Positions 31,019 through 42,905 of a stretch of 64,000 bases of DNA are shown here, one piece after another. Where the stretch lies: positions 62,001-126,000 of the forward strand of contig JANBQC010000015.1 in the NCBI GenBank assembly GCA_027576995.1, given 5' to 3'. Made by a program: the position numbers and the translations under genes. The DNA comes from Dimargaris cristalligena (Eukaryota > Kickxellomycota > Dimargaritomycetes > Dimargaritales > Dimargaritaceae). The notes under the pieces were generated by a model. That model ran no database searches. It was not told the origin of the DNA and saw only the letters and a list, made by a program, of their open reading frames with translations. Position 1 is the first letter of the stretch. Each line of letters starts with the position of its first letter.

Positions 31019-33016
31019 GTGTGAATAGATATTTGTGATGGCGATTTTGATGAAAATTTAACAAAATATGGCCTATAATTCATCTAAATGGGTCTAAGTT
31101 TACATAGTTATATGTTGAAGTATGAATAATCATGTTCCCCGCCAATTCTGGGTATTTGGCTTACTAGCTGTAAGAAAGTGGGCCAAAATTGCCTTAGTGG
31201 TATTCTATAGAAATATTATCACCCAGCCTCGTTAGATAGGAGGGGCTTTCCTAGACTAGGGATTACCATCAACTAATATGCATTAATAGGTTGGGGTTGT
31301 CAATGTCTAAGGTTAGGTTCCTGGCTGTAATGATGTATACTATTCTACACTACATTGTGTCGAATTATATTTTAATTCCTTTCGGTTAATTTCTGAACTT
31401 ACTCCACTGACAAAAGTGTTTTTAGTCGCAGGTTTCCCATTGACCTAGTGAGGCAGTGGATAGAATACCCACTTTGGTTTGTTCAGTATATTTACCTAAA
31501 CCCTCTCGATATTATAATATAGTTAAGATTTAATCCTTCAACTATACTGGTACTCAATTGAGTAGCTGCCACAGTTCTCTGCCCTTTCTGGCATCACACT
31601 ACTGTGAAAGTTGGATACTCCTGTGGGCTTTAGGTAAGCAACGGGCAAATATGGGGATGTTGTTGGTATTTTTAAGATCACGTGATATCCATAGTTTGGT
31701 ACATATGGGTGGATTTTACCACACAATTAGGGCATTCAACCAAAACCCCAAATATTATCAGTAGTATTGGACAAGTTTACTTTCTGGAGTAACTGACAAC
31801 CCACTGGAACTCCAGGTTCAGATTCAGAGTTACTTAGGCTTGTGGATATTCAAACCTTACAGCTGACAACCAAGCTCTGCCAGTACAATTGGAATTGAAA
31901 TAATGAAGTGGGGATAGTCGAATTTATCATACCAGTCGAGTGAAATGGCAATGGACATGTGAAAATATCAATTTCAATTGCTTTTCACGGAGGTAAAATT
32001 TACTGACTGGAGATATGCTACCATGGGAATATCAATTTAGCTTCCGCATGCATAGTGCCCTTTTTCGGGTCGATTAAACCAATTTTCCAGCGAGTAATAA
32101 GGCAGTGCTTGTTTGGATGTCTATTGGCTCTCCTATTTTGTGCCATGAACCCTTTTCATGTAAGTAACTGGTATTTCAAAATATGCCAATGACAATGCTG
32201 CACCATTTTTATCTAAATGAAACCCTGGCTCCGACTTATTTCAACGCGAGTATCCGACCATATAGGATACATGTACCACAATCCCGGGATAGGGGCTACC
32301 TTTATACTTGTTTGGGCCTTTGACCCAAGTTGTTTCCGGCTCTTAGGCCTCGATGGTCATGCCTTTCCTATACCATTCTACCAATTCCCGTCTTTGGGAT
32401 TTTCTTCTCCGCCTCCTCACATCTGTATAATTGTGATCTCACAATCCCTCCACACCCTTTCAACTCTTAGAGGTTCGACCCCCCACTTCTTTTAACACTG
32501 GCCTCGCCATCCATATTTTCTTTCCATGGCGACATTCCTAATATCCTCAATCGTAACAGACAATGCCTTTAAGTTCAATGGCCATCACGCGAACCCGTAC
32601 AGGCCGGTCGAAGTTTGGCATACTTTAAGGTTCATCCCCCTCGGTTCCGATTTTATTCTAGACTGATCCTTGGCTTTCACATGCCAAAGGGGAGTGATTA
32701 AGACTGGGAATAGCCGCCAATCACAGTGCACCGTCACCCATCAGCACCACCTCGTTTTAAGTAACACAGCCAGATGTAGGAAAAGACCTTCCACCATGGG
32801 CTCTGGGGGGATTGTCGTGGGGCTCACCGGTCCTTTTCATCGGATTAAAGGGGGAGCGTCGTCGGTTTGGCTCCTGACTATCCGGGCCTACCCGCCATTG
32901 TATGCGCATGTAATGAGGACGGCTTACCCCTCCCAGTATCAGACCACCGTGTATGCGCATTCAAGCATGGTTATATCAATCTATCCATCTGTATATACTT
33001 GGTCACTTGGAATGGA

Positions 33017-33037
33017 ATATATATATATATATATATA
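33017..33037. repeat. AT dinucleotide microsatellite
   Basis: About ten AT units just before the pyrimidine-rich leader of the perilipin gene. Confidence 0.9.
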
Positions 33038-33446
33038 GGCGCCGGGCCCTCCCTCCCTCCCAAGCTGCCTTTCTCCCGGACCCTCCTATTCCCCTGATTT
33101 CGTTCTACCACCCCTTATCATCCATTCCCCACATTGTGTCTCTCCTCCCCTTCCTTCATCACTGGTGTAATCTTCATCACTAATTCCCCACGCCTATCCG
33201 CTTGCAGCTCCTGTCAAGACCTATTCGGCTCCTGACCCACGCATATCACTTAGCCATTGTAGCAGAGTGAATCCACCACACTCTCCCGTTTATCCTTTTC
33301 TCGTGTCATCGATTCGATCTCAGGGATATATATCACTACTCCCTTTCTCTCTCTCTCCCTCCATCCTTTGAACTCTACATCCCCCTTGGCGACTTTTCCC
33401 CTTCTTTCCTCCGTCTCTTTCACTTGCCCTCCACACATATTGCATT

Positions 33447-34580
33447 ATGTCGTCTACTCACTCGGATTCTGAGACGCCGGCTGCCGTGCCCGACGTGACC
33501 CCCGCCTCTTCGTCCCCTCAGCCAACTGACCCCGCCACCACTTCTTCTGATACTATTAGCCCCTCCAACTTTGTGACCCGCCTCTTTCACCTGCCTCTGG
33601 TGCACGATACCGTCACCCACGTCTACGCCACCGCGACTGACCCCACTGCTCGGTACGCTCGCCTAACCAACCCCTTGGTGGGCTACACCGCCACCCTGCT
33701 CCATCGGGCCCAGGACCTGTCTGAACCCTATGTGGAGCGCCTGCAGGGGCCCCTGGGTACGCTCGACTCATTTGGTTGCCAATCCCTCGATCTGCTGGAA
33801 TCGCGCTTCCCCATTCTGACGAAGCCGACCGATGAGGTGCTGGAATGCGGTAAACAGACTTACCAGGTGTACTACGATAGCGTGAGCCGCAACGTGACCC
33901 GGCCCTTCACCTGTGCCTCCGCCCAGGCCCAGGACCGCATGGCCCAGGTGGTTTCCAAAGTCGATACGGCGTTGGACACTTGGCTGCCCGAGAAGAACGG
34001 CGAGGAAACCCCCGCGGAAACCATCCCCACCACCGACGCTTTAGCCATCGGCCGCAAAGTGCGCCGCCGGCTGTCGACTCGCCTGACCGCCCAGCCCCCG
34101 CTCGAGCTGGTGTCGTCCGTTCTGCAGGCCTCCCAGCAAAACCTGGAGCAATTCAATGCTCGTCTCCAAGACTATGTTTCAAAGACCCGGACCACCACCA
34201 CTGATTACTTGGCCAGCCACAACAACCTTCACAGCCTAAGTGAACGGGCCTTGGCCGAAGTGGAGCGGGTGTCGACCATCTTAAGCTCCCAGGTCGAGCG
34301 CCTCCCCCAACCAGTCCAAGGGCCGGTTCGGACCGCCATTGACCATGCGGCTGACCGCTACGCCCTCATCAAGGCCGAGGTGGCCAAACCTGACGTGCCG
34401 GTCGTGGAGCGGGCGGGTAATCTGCTCAAAATCACCACGGCTGGAGTGCCTGTGGTTGACCAAGTGGTGACCGTGCTTCTCAAGTACACTTCCAACCCAA
34501 CCTCACCAGCATCCTCACCCCCACCCGGCTCACCCGCCCGCCAGCCCGTCCAGACAGAGACACCAATTGAGGCGTTGTGA
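33447..34580 (+). CDS. Perilipin-family lipid droplet protein
   Basis: 377 residues. After a Ser/Thr/Pro-rich N-terminus (about 1-45) comes a perilipin-like segment. It includes a stretch near residues 110-130 where LDSFGCQSLDLLESRFPIL is followed by TKPTDEV, matching the family pattern of Leu-rich helix, LE-x-x-x-P-x-L and P-T-x-E-V. A second helical region (about 280-345) contains VPVVERAGNLLKITTAGVP. There is no signal peptide or membrane segment, as expected for proteins that coat droplets through amphipathic helices. Perilipins control lipase access and droplet stability. Ends TGA, no intron. The start follows a CT-rich leader and is the first Met of the frame. Confidence 0.8.
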   Translation: MSSTHSDSETPAAVPDVTPASSSPQPTDPATTSSDTISPSNFVTRLFHLPLVHDTVTHVYATATDPTARYARLTNPLVGYTATLLHRAQDLSEPYVERLQGPLGTLDSFGCQSLDLLESRFPILTKPTDEVLECGKQTYQVYYDSVSRNVTRPFTCASAQAQDRMAQVVSKVDTALDTWLPEKNGEETPAETIPTTDALAIGRKVRRRLSTRLTAQPPLELVSSVLQASQQNLEQFNARLQDYVSKTRTTTTDYLASHNNLHSLSERALAEVERVSTILSSQVERLPQPVQGPVRTAIDHAADRYALIKAEVAKPDVPVVERAGNLLKITTAGVPVVDQVVTVLLKYTSNPTSPASSPPPGSPARQPVQTETPIEAL

Positions 34581-36797
34581 GGAATACCCCGCTTTTGCTT
34601 TTGTAACTGCTAACTCTATCCCCGGATTGTTTGCCGCTTGCTTAATCATCTCCCCACTTTTTTTCACCCTGTAATACCGCAGTGTGCTGATTTGACGGAT
34701 AGGTCCGTTTCCCTTGGATCTCAGTTGGGAATATGGGTTACTCGTTTGATTGCCTCCCCCCTGTCATACCACTCGAATCGTTAGATGAAAATATACTTTT
34801 TATACACTTATTACAGTCGCCGTACTTGCATATACCTTGTCATTTTTGAATTCAACGTCTTTCTTTACCCTCGCCCCGAATCTTTCAGTATGTTCACGAA
34901 AAATTGCCAATAATAGCCATTCAGTCAAATTAGTCGATTTAACTATTTCGTTAAGCCCGCCCTGAAGAACCATAAGTATTGATGTTGGGGAACTGTACTA
35001 GTTTGTCATTAAGGGAGGGTCAAACCCGCGAACTTACGACTTTCTGTCGCCAACTGCTTGGGGCAAGTTCAATCCAGCTGTATATTGGAGAATGCATCGG
35101 CTCGGCCGTGGGATCTGATGCCTAGCAAGAAATATGCTGCTGTTCCGTCGTGATGTATTTCGTTCGGGTTCCTTCCGAGACCTAGTTTAACGTTTCCAAG
35201 CCTACGTACATGGGTTTGTCATACGGAAGCAATACCAACCTATCCGCATGAAGCCGGCCCCTATCATGGAAAAATAAGTGGCCATAAAACTGCCAGTGCT
35301 GACCACAATGAATCATGGGCTAAACTATGCATACTTGAAGATGGGGCGATGTTCATCAATTTAGTTATTTCAATATTGTTCGTGTTGCTTGGATTGAACA
35401 GCAAATCACACTAAGGGTTTAGAGAACGACTGGTAAACAATACCGGGGTATTTCGCATGGACTTGGTTAAATTAATACCCGTGTGATTTGAATGTCAAGG
35501 AAGGTTTAGCAGGCGGCTGGGAATGTGTACCACCACGATGCATGGTTCCGCATGACGGATGGAATGGGTAGGGATGGGGACATGGGTGGACTGAGAGGTA
35601 TATTCGAATAAAATACAGCATATAAATAAATTGACCGGCCATCCGGTAGCGCAGAAGGGGGAGCCAAATGGGGAATGGCCGACGACACAGCAAGGGGCCG
35701 GAAGTAAAGTAAAAGGCCTGCCGAGTGACCCCTTCATGGTTGGAGTATACACGAACTTGGGGTTCCACGGAATGCGAATTAAGCAGGAAGAACCGCAGTG
35801 CCTCTGTTGGTCCGTGGTATTCCAATGGGGTAACTTCGCCCGGCTAGGTGGATTTAAACGAACCATTTATTGTTGACGAGTGGCAGAGCAGCACGGTTAT
35901 TCGTGATCCTATAGCGCCTTGGTGTTCCAATATTCATTTTTGGAAAAATAACATGTGCTGTCCATGCAGGAATCTGTGAACTGACGGGTGGGTGGCCACT
36001 TGTTTGGGTCGGTTTAGGGATTTGGCCGCAGCCAGGGTGACGGAAGCTTCCAAGCCCAGATGTCGTCAGTTAGTCGGTGATAGTTCACTTGTTTAGTTGG
36101 TATGTTTAATTTTGTAGCAGTAGTTAAGGCAACAGAATCCCTTTTCCGCACCGCTTTGTTCTGTTCCATAGTCGCCTATTCACCCAGCCTGTACAGCATT
36201 AACCCTCTAATCTATTCTATTGGTCAAGGCTGCCCCATCTGGTGGATTCCTCCTTTCCCCCTTCCTATACAGGTGGATAGCAAGAAGCCTCTCTCCTCTC
36301 TCCTTCCTTTCCACTTGGAAGTGAGATGCGGAGTTTGGTTTGGGACTTTTTTCCCCGTTTAGTGGGAATTTCTTCCAAGGCCTTGTACTCAATCCTTCTT
36401 TCCCTTTGTTTACGCTTGCTTAGTCTATTTCCCCGCGCCTTGGTTCCCCCCCTCATCCCCTTTTATTTTATTTCTATTCCATCCCAACTCCGTTGCTTCT
36501 GTTTCTTCCCATTCTTCCCTCAACCTTCGCCTTATCTTTCATTTCGCCTCCGTTCATCCTTTTCGGTAAGTCTACTACTCGCCCCTCGTCGTCTCCTTAG
36601 TTCCGGCCCCGATAAGGTGCATGCCTCCATGGGGAAGGTCCGTTGTACTACCTGGCCCCTGTCTACTTCTAATCTCGGCTTCTTTTCGCGATACGATTAC
36701 CCCCGACCCCTTGTCCCATGAACTAAATCCGCCCCTTTCAACTCGATTTTCCGCCTATTATTATTTGACCTTCCTCATTTATAGATATACAGCTAGT
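34581..36797. other. Intergenic region
   Basis: About 2.2 kb with no recognised gene. From about 36220 the + strand becomes strongly T/C-rich, which fits the promoter and leader of the LC8 gene. A GGTAAGT at 36565-36571 and a pyrimidine-rich TATACAG at 36786-36792 could mark a 5' UTR intron of that gene. Open frames in 35.4-36.7 kb look random. Confidence 0.45.
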
Positions 36798-37274
36798 ATG
36801 GGTAGCTCAACCGATCGCACCGTCACCGTCAAGAGCGTGGATATGTCCCAAGAGATGCAGTCCGATGCCCTGGAAATCACTAACCGTGCCGTTGAACAGT
36901 TCACCATGGAAAAGGATATTGCCGCCCAGATTAAGCGCGAATTTGACAAAAAATTCCAGCCCACCTGGCACTGTATCGTCGGCAAGAGTTTCGGCTCCTA
37001 TGTGACCCACGGTAAGTTACGAGAAAGCATGTCTTTTGGATTATCTTGCTAACGCCAACTAAATTATATTATTTTAGGCACACCATTCCAATTACTCGAC
37101 TGACCACCTTATTAACCTTCGGGTGTTTCCAATCACCAAGTCCTACACTAACCCTTACCTGACTCTATACGCCACTATCCCTAATATCTCTCTTTTAAAC
37201 CACGCTTAGAAACCCGGCATTTTATCTATTTTTATATCGGCAATCTGGCCGTATTATTGTTCAAGTCCGGTTAG
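36798..37274 (+). CDS. DYN2: Dynein light chain LC8 (two exons)
   Basis: Exon 1 is 36798-37011 and exon 2 is 37210-37274, with the intron starting GTAAGT and ending TTAG. Splicing joins SYVTH to ETRHFIYFY and gives 92 residues. The residues are those of LC8: [40 protein letters not shown] and the C-terminal LLFKSG. LC8 is a small dimeric hub that binds dynein intermediate chain and many other partners, so it acts in cytoplasmic motor and assembly roles. The Met of MGSSTDR was chosen because family members start about there. The frame is open further upstream, but that sequence is leader-like. Confidence 0.96.
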
Positions 37275-37862
37275 ATCATCGCTCCTCTGAACCGTGTGCC
37301 ACTGCCTCTACGCCACCCTCTGGGATCCGGTTCATTTCACCCCTCCCATGGCGTCATGCTACACATCCTTCCCTTTCCTCGCTTTGTCGGTTTCCGGTTC
37401 GTTTTTGATGCGGGAACCTAATAGTCTCGGTACTCGATTCAATAAATGCCTTAGTTTTCACTATAATTACTCAACCATATATATTGAACCAACCTACCCA
37501 TATTTTCGCTACTCATAATCATCTATTAGCGATTCTTGCATGGCTGCAATGTCTAAATCCGGGGTTCTCTGTATTTGGCGATGTTCCAGTTGAAATCTCT
37601 CACCGCGGTTCAACAGTTTAGGTTTACTGAGCTGCCATATGAAGTCAGTTGCCAACCCTGCTAATATCATGGTACTGCCGAAATCATTATTCTTTTAAGT
37701 ATTTTATATTAATTAGTACCGTAAAAAAGACGATTGGCGAGGCGTGCTGCACCCTTAAGTTGTAACTATAATTTTAATTTATGTTTGTTTAATCTTATAC
37801 CACGCAGGGCCAACAATTATATGCGGGGACAATGCCTAGGAAAGAGAAGTAATAGGTATTGC
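37275..37862. other. Spacer between convergent LC8 and uL23m genes
   Basis: Holds the two 3' UTRs. AT-rich, no recognisable gene or RNA. Confidence 0.5.
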
Positions 37863-38345
37863 CTAAGCCTTGTTGCTCTTCTCCGCCTCGACCTTCTTTT
37901 CCGCCTCAGCCTTCTCGTCCGTCACACCGAACAGCTTGTTGCGTTCGGGGAACCGTGGACGCCAGCCCTCGAGCTTTAATTTCGTGAATTTCTCCGACAA
38001 GTCCCGCAGGTGGGCGCTAAAGTCCTCGGGGTTAGGTTTGGGCGGGTACTGCACCGTGGTGTCGAACGTGACGATGGCCTTCTTGATCCGGGCCTCCCGT
38101 TCAAAGGAACGCAACTGCGGATTGTACCGTTTACGGCCGGCTTGGATCACGGTACGGACGTCCATAACGGTGACATTGTAGAGGTTGGTGAGGTAATCGC
38201 GGATGTCCAGCTTGTTGACATTGACGGGGACGTGGAAGGCCGCTTGATTGGGCTCTAGCTTATCCATGCGCACCATGCGGAAGACATGGGTCGGAAAGTA
38301 CACCACCTTCTTGCCAAAGGGGGTCCGGGTAACAGCGGACGACAT
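37863..38345 (-). CDS. MRP20: Mitochondrial large-subunit ribosomal protein uL23m
   Basis: 160 residues. The core about residues 12-95 matches uL23: the FPTHVFRMVR strand, then FHVPVNVNKLDIRDYLTNLYNVTVMDVRTV, where uL23 proteins have conserved strand-helix-strand residues that contact 23S-type rRNA near the exit tunnel. The basic stretch RTVIQAGRKRYNPQLRSFERE follows, and the tail is Lys/Glu/Ala-rich. The N-terminus is short and lacks an obvious presequence, as in many uL23m proteins. Ends TAG, no intron. The symbol follows yeast usage. Confidence 0.85.
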   Translation of the reverse strand: MSSAVTRTPFGKKVVYFPTHVFRMVRMDKLEPNQAAFHVPVNVNKLDIRDYLTNLYNVTVMDVRTVIQAGRKRYNPQLRSFEREARIKKAIVTFDTTVQYPPKPNPEDFSAHLRDLSEKFTKLKLEGWRPRFPERNKLFGVTDEKAEAEKKVEAEKSNKA

Positions 38346-39544
38346 GGTGGCAAGGTAAATATTTAAATATATATCTAATATAAAGGCGGGATAGTTGAAA
38401 GAGCGAGAGAGAGAGAGAGAGAGAGTAAGAAGCCGCTCGAAGGGAATTCAAAAAGCGAGACGTAAAGAAAAGAAAATACAAGAGGAATTGGAGAGTCGGA
38501 TCGTCCGATTTACAGTATAGCTCAAGTACCTTGGACTGGCAGACGAATGAGCTGGGGTTGATCAGCAATAGGGGGGAGGCCGTTGGACATTCCTATACAC
38601 TGGAGAGATTCAGCAGAGTCCGGGGTGCTGTTTAACCGTAGGATCTAACCTGGGTTGAGGCTGCTCTGGCACTTGGGAAGGGTGGTTGGTGTAAAAAGGG
38701 CCTCCAAGACAATTACATAGCCCTCTTCCCATCCCCATTCGACATGGGATCTCCCCGTATTCCTAAGTATACTATACCTGGGGGTATCACCGAAAACTTC
38801 ATCGAATCGGCCCTTGGCCTACTAGATAAGGAAGTTTCCTCATGCCCTTACGGACCGGCAGGGTTTTATATTCACTGGGGCCTTAGCACGCCGAGTTATT
38901 GGGATATAGTGCCATATCATTATAGTCTAGCTGACACATTCCCAAAGGAATCATGGTGTGGTATTTAGGCCAGTTGAGTCGTTTGGCTTGTTTTCGATAG
39001 CCATCGGCATGCCTTTCCCTGATATATAATGAAAATGTGTAGCATAAGTGCTAATGATTCCTCTCCATAACCCGAACTCACCACAACCCCAAAAAGGTGA
39101 TATAATCACGAGTGCAGTCCTAAATGCCGCCCAGTACATGCTAAAATCCGAATGAAAGGCAATGTGTCATTGGTCACCTATTTTATTGGTGTATTTAGAG
39201 ATATACCCAAATCCAGAGTGGTGCGTCCCAGATAAACAATGTTCCGTAGTCTATTTTAGGTAAACTAAGCCAGTCCTATACATAACTTTGAAGGGGCGCC
39301 ACAGGGTTAGACCGCACTTGCCATGAAGAGAATGGTTGAAAAAATCGAGAACTCGGCCTTCTTAGGCATGGCTATACAAATTCAACCACCGAAGCCTTTC
39401 CCGGTCTACATTGGTGTTGGTGATGCCGCGTACCACAACTTCGATGAAAATGCCGATGAGGTCCAGTCCAAATAGTCTGTACAAAAGAGCCCGGTTACTC
39501 GGCCAACGAATACCCCATGATCCCGGGCGATAAGTTCCGCCGAC
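38346..39544. other. Intergenic region with GA repeat
   Basis: Contains the promoter side of the uL23m gene, including a GA-rich tract, then about 1 kb with no recognised gene. A 74-codon frame at 38744-38968 has no recognisable features and I do not call it. Confidence 0.45.
38405..38425. repeat. GA dinucleotide microsatellite
   Basis: About ten GA units, 60 bases upstream of the uL23m start codon; it is CT-rich on the coding strand, as often seen in fungal promoters. Confidence 0.9.
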
Positions 39545-40312
39545 CTATTCTTCATCCTCGTCATCGTCATCCTTGGAATTGGACTTATTGTTCTTCTTCT
39601 TAGGGGTACTGTCACTGCCCTCTTCGCTTGTCGAGGTCGGCAGCGGAATGACAGGATCCTTGGGTTTTTCCGAATCGCCGCTACCGCTACGGCTATCACT
39701 GGGGTAATATTCTCTGCCGTCGTTAGTATCGTTCGGGAACTCGCCGATTGTGACACCACCGGGGAAGTTGGCAATAACCATACGGGGCCGCGAATAAAAT
39801 TCGGTGGTCTTGCTTGCACTCGTATTCGTAATCGTCACGTCGGCACAATTCATGTAAAACCCACGTACGCCCACTTTATTAACCCACGACCAGGCCAAAA
39901 CGGCCTTCTTGGCGGCGGGAGCGTCAGAGGGGATGGGAATACTAACCGACTTGCCTGCCATTTTACAATCACCCAAGGTGGTGTGGATGTCGAAGAATTT
40001 GGCGCCATTGTCGTAGGACAGGGAGAATTGACAGTGGCCACCCTCGTGGTGGACACCAACCGAGGAGAATTTAATATCAGCAGTGCCGCCTGTCTTATAG
40101 GTGACCACTGGTTCGGCATAGGCTTTATCGGAATGGCACAAGGGAAACCTCTGCTCCCCTTTTTCACCAATGGGGGACCCGATATCATACCGGATTTCAG
40201 GAGGGTTGCAACCAGGAACGGGCGACCCGCGTACACAAGGTGACTCTATTTATGCGTGACCAGCCACACTGACGATCAAAGCATTGAAGATAAGGGCAGT
40301 CGAACCGATCAT
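39545..40312 (-). pseudogene. LPMO-like gene with nonsense codon right after the signal peptide
   Basis: The frame starts with the MIGSTALI signal peptide shared by the array and reaches the putative copper-binding His19. Codon 21 is TAA (40250-40252), where paralogues have Phe or Ile. The same frame then stays open for about 235 codons. It keeps the HHEGGHCQFSLSYDNG segment with the second candidate His, the FYMNCADV motif and the VIANFPGGVTIGEF extension. It ends in a Lys- then Asp/Glu-rich tail and has no C-terminal cysteine module. Starting at an internal Met would lose the signal peptide and His19. It is the most diverged member and probably a dying gene; readthrough is a weaker option. 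Confidence 0.8.
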
Positions 40313-42905
40313 TTTGGAAGTTGAATGGGGGGGAATGGGTGGACCAATGAGAGAACACTAGCGATCTGGCTGAACAAGCGGTTCAAGGAGTACTAGGAAG
40401 CGGAGATAGCGAGAATGAAGGCTTTTCCAAAATAAACTATCTGACGGAGGACCGGTCGAATGATAGATATGAAAGCTGAAGGGTGCCTTGATAGTTGTGT
40501 ATAGGCGAAGATTGGGGGGAATTAAACACAGTTGATACTATAATTGTGACCGGCACAATAAAATAGACGAAATAGTATAGAACATGGGTGGAATCGAGGA
40601 AATCGGGGCTAGTGTGATGATTAGTAAATAGTCGACCAGGCGGTCCCTATTTATATGAAATTTATAATAGTGGATGTCCCAGCGGCATGTCCAACATCCC
40701 AAGGGTAGAGTACAAAAAAATTAGGGGAGGGGCCATGTGCCTGATCGTGGCGGCAATCCTTCCCCCGCCCAGCCAAGTCACCCTCGTCTTGGTCCTTTGG
40801 TTATTATGGCATGCTGGTAGTGGTAACTGAATTGGCCGACGGGTGCAAATCCGGGATCTGTTCAAAGGCCATGTTGTTCCATGCGGAGCATTGTTATCCA
40901 TTACTGCCAGGGCAGTTAGTTGGCCCTCGAGGGAGGGGTATATATTGTGCCCGTGGTCTCTTATCCCTGCCCTCCTGCGAATAGTGAAGTGGGTTCCATT
41001 TGGCCCCGACCCTCACTCATTGCTACACGGACTATTACTTGGTTGAGAGTTTCGATTCATTGGATAGCAACCGGGGGATGAGAGGGAGAGAGGGGTAGCA
41101 AAAAGCCATAGATACATAATTAATGGGCATTTGGTAAAAGCAATCCCGACCCCCCCCCCTGTGCTAAAAAATGAGTGGATTCTTCATTTATTGAAAGGCG
41201 TAATGACAAAAAAGGAATGACCAACTAAATAATAGAGCGCAGTAGATGGAAGGAGGAGAGGTGGTAATCAAGCCCCTAGTGATAAGCCATAGAATGGAGC
41301 AGCGAATAATGGAGTAGAGTTGAAGACAAGGTAGTCAGGCCTAATGGCGAAGCATTGATGCATTTCCATATGTCGGGAAGTCGTCGGCTAAATACCAGGA
41401 CAGTCACAAATAGAAATGTGTTGGTGTTAAACACAGACAATTTCCATGTCCTCCGAATCCGACGATGGACCGTAATACCAATTTCTTTTTTTGGATAGAG
41501 CCACTCGCCTCACTCTAAAAATCAGCGTCGTCGTTGGCTCTCACGCCCTAGAAATTAAATCATTCGCATCAATGCCCCCCATTTAACCAGCATCTCGTCT
41601 ATTGTGAACGTATATCTGTCGACAGGGTCTTGCAGGCTGATTATGCCTATCCGGAAGCACTCAATGTGTACTTGTCTGTATAGTGGCCGTCGGGGATAGA
41701 ATACCATAGGTAATGTTTATTAGTTAAACAGTATAGTCATCGACGCCTCCGGCATAATTAGTGGAGTTCAATTACTGCACCGGGTTACTATGCAGGGTTG
41801 GGTAATAGCTTTATAATAGAGTTTGGTTAACTACCTGGTATTGAAAACTGGAGACTCACTTTGGTGGGTATGCGCTTAGAGCGCAAGGCTCGATCTTTAT
41901 TAATGGCAGACCCGAGTCCTCTCATAACCTGATAAAACTCATACTAATTCAATGACCAAAAGTTATGCAAAAGTCGACCAAGATGCATTGCCATTTTCAT
42001 ACAACACCAGAGCTCACTTACATAATGAACTACTAGTTAGGCATAGGAAGTGTTGTCCTCTTGTATAGCCAACGTAAATTCAGCTATCCAGGCCGCCATT
42101 TAAAGGCTGCGAGGCTATTTTAACGAAAGCTTTGTCAATTTTTCATACACAAATTACAATTCATTCTTAATTGTTACCCTTCACTTTACTTAGAATTAAA
42201 TATATTGGACCTAGTACATGGCTGAGAATTCGACGGATAATGTATTGCTATTAAGAATGCCATTCCTTTTGGTTAGGCCCAACATAGTAAACTAGAACAT
42301 CACAGCGACCATTCCAACCGTCACAGGCACTGAGTGCAGGTTAAATGCGCAATTCGTTTTATTAGTCACTAGTGTTAAAGGGAGTAGGTGCTTATAGTTC
42401 AGTTAGATGGGCCAAATTGCAATTGATACGTTTGTTCCCCCTAAAACGAAGCTCATAGTATAGTAGTAGTATAGCACAGTAAAGCGCATTTATGACAATC
42501 CCCCCAAAAAGAATTCCACTAGTAACATGCCCAACGACATAATTGCTGGGGATTGGCAGGGGTAAGATAGGTCCACAAATGTCATTAGAATAATAAGTAT
42601 TTATTTGCATAGTTGCCTAACATTTACATAGCTATAAAAAAAGCGAAGTAGGTGGCGAGTAATGGGCAAAATATGACGGGGGTGCTACTGGGCCAACATG
42701 GCTAATTAAATAGCATTTCCGGATAAGACACTTGGTAGGATTCCAGTCTAATGGAGGGTTAGATACTAAATAGTTGGTAAAGATCATTACGCTGGTTATT
42801 TTCGGGATAAATATTTATAAAGCAATTATGTTACAGTTGGGGGATATCCAAGGCAAACTGGCATGACAGTGAAAATGATAGTAGTAGGGACAGGTGGGTG
42901 GTAAA
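40313..42905. other. Intergenic region
   Basis: The first 350 bases next to the broken LPMO-like gene resemble in part the upstream blocks of the other array members (AACACAGTTG, then GTCGAC and a CTATTTATA stretch). The rest, up to 42905, is AT-rich with no gene or repeat that I recognise. Confidence 0.4.

Larger units (their letters stand above)
28998..33446. other. Intergenic region between divergent NRPS and perilipin genes
   Basis: About 4.4 kb without a recognisable gene. It must hold the NRPS promoter at its left end and the perilipin promoter at its right end. It contains two 146-bp elements (30537-30682 and 30873-31018), a 7-bp inverted repeat near 29314 and an AT microsatellite at 33017. 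The strand bearing the perilipin becomes pyrimidine-rich from about 33040, consistent with a fungal promoter and 5' UTR. The open frames here are short and unconvincing. Confidence 0.5.

Noticed and set aside
31700..31740. Possible eighth 146-bp element starting CATATGGGTGGATTTTACC
   Set aside because: Only about 20 bases resemble the element end; no second end lies 146 bases away.
32461..32490. tRNA-like B-box (AGGTTCGACCCC)
   Set aside because: No matching A-box or cloverleaf arms can be formed upstream at the right distance.
35055..35105. Fragment with TTCAATCCAGCTGTATA resembling a MITE end
   Set aside because: Short match without the CATATG terminus or the opposite end; may be a relic but is not supportable.
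36621..36797. N-terminal extension of LC8 from the upstream in-frame Met
   Set aside because: LC8 proteins are about 90 residues and start near MGSSTDR; the upstream part is pyrimidine-rich leader with possible intron signals.
38744..38968. 74-codon plus-strand frame
   Set aside because: No recognisable domain, isolated, and of a length expected by chance in this spacer.
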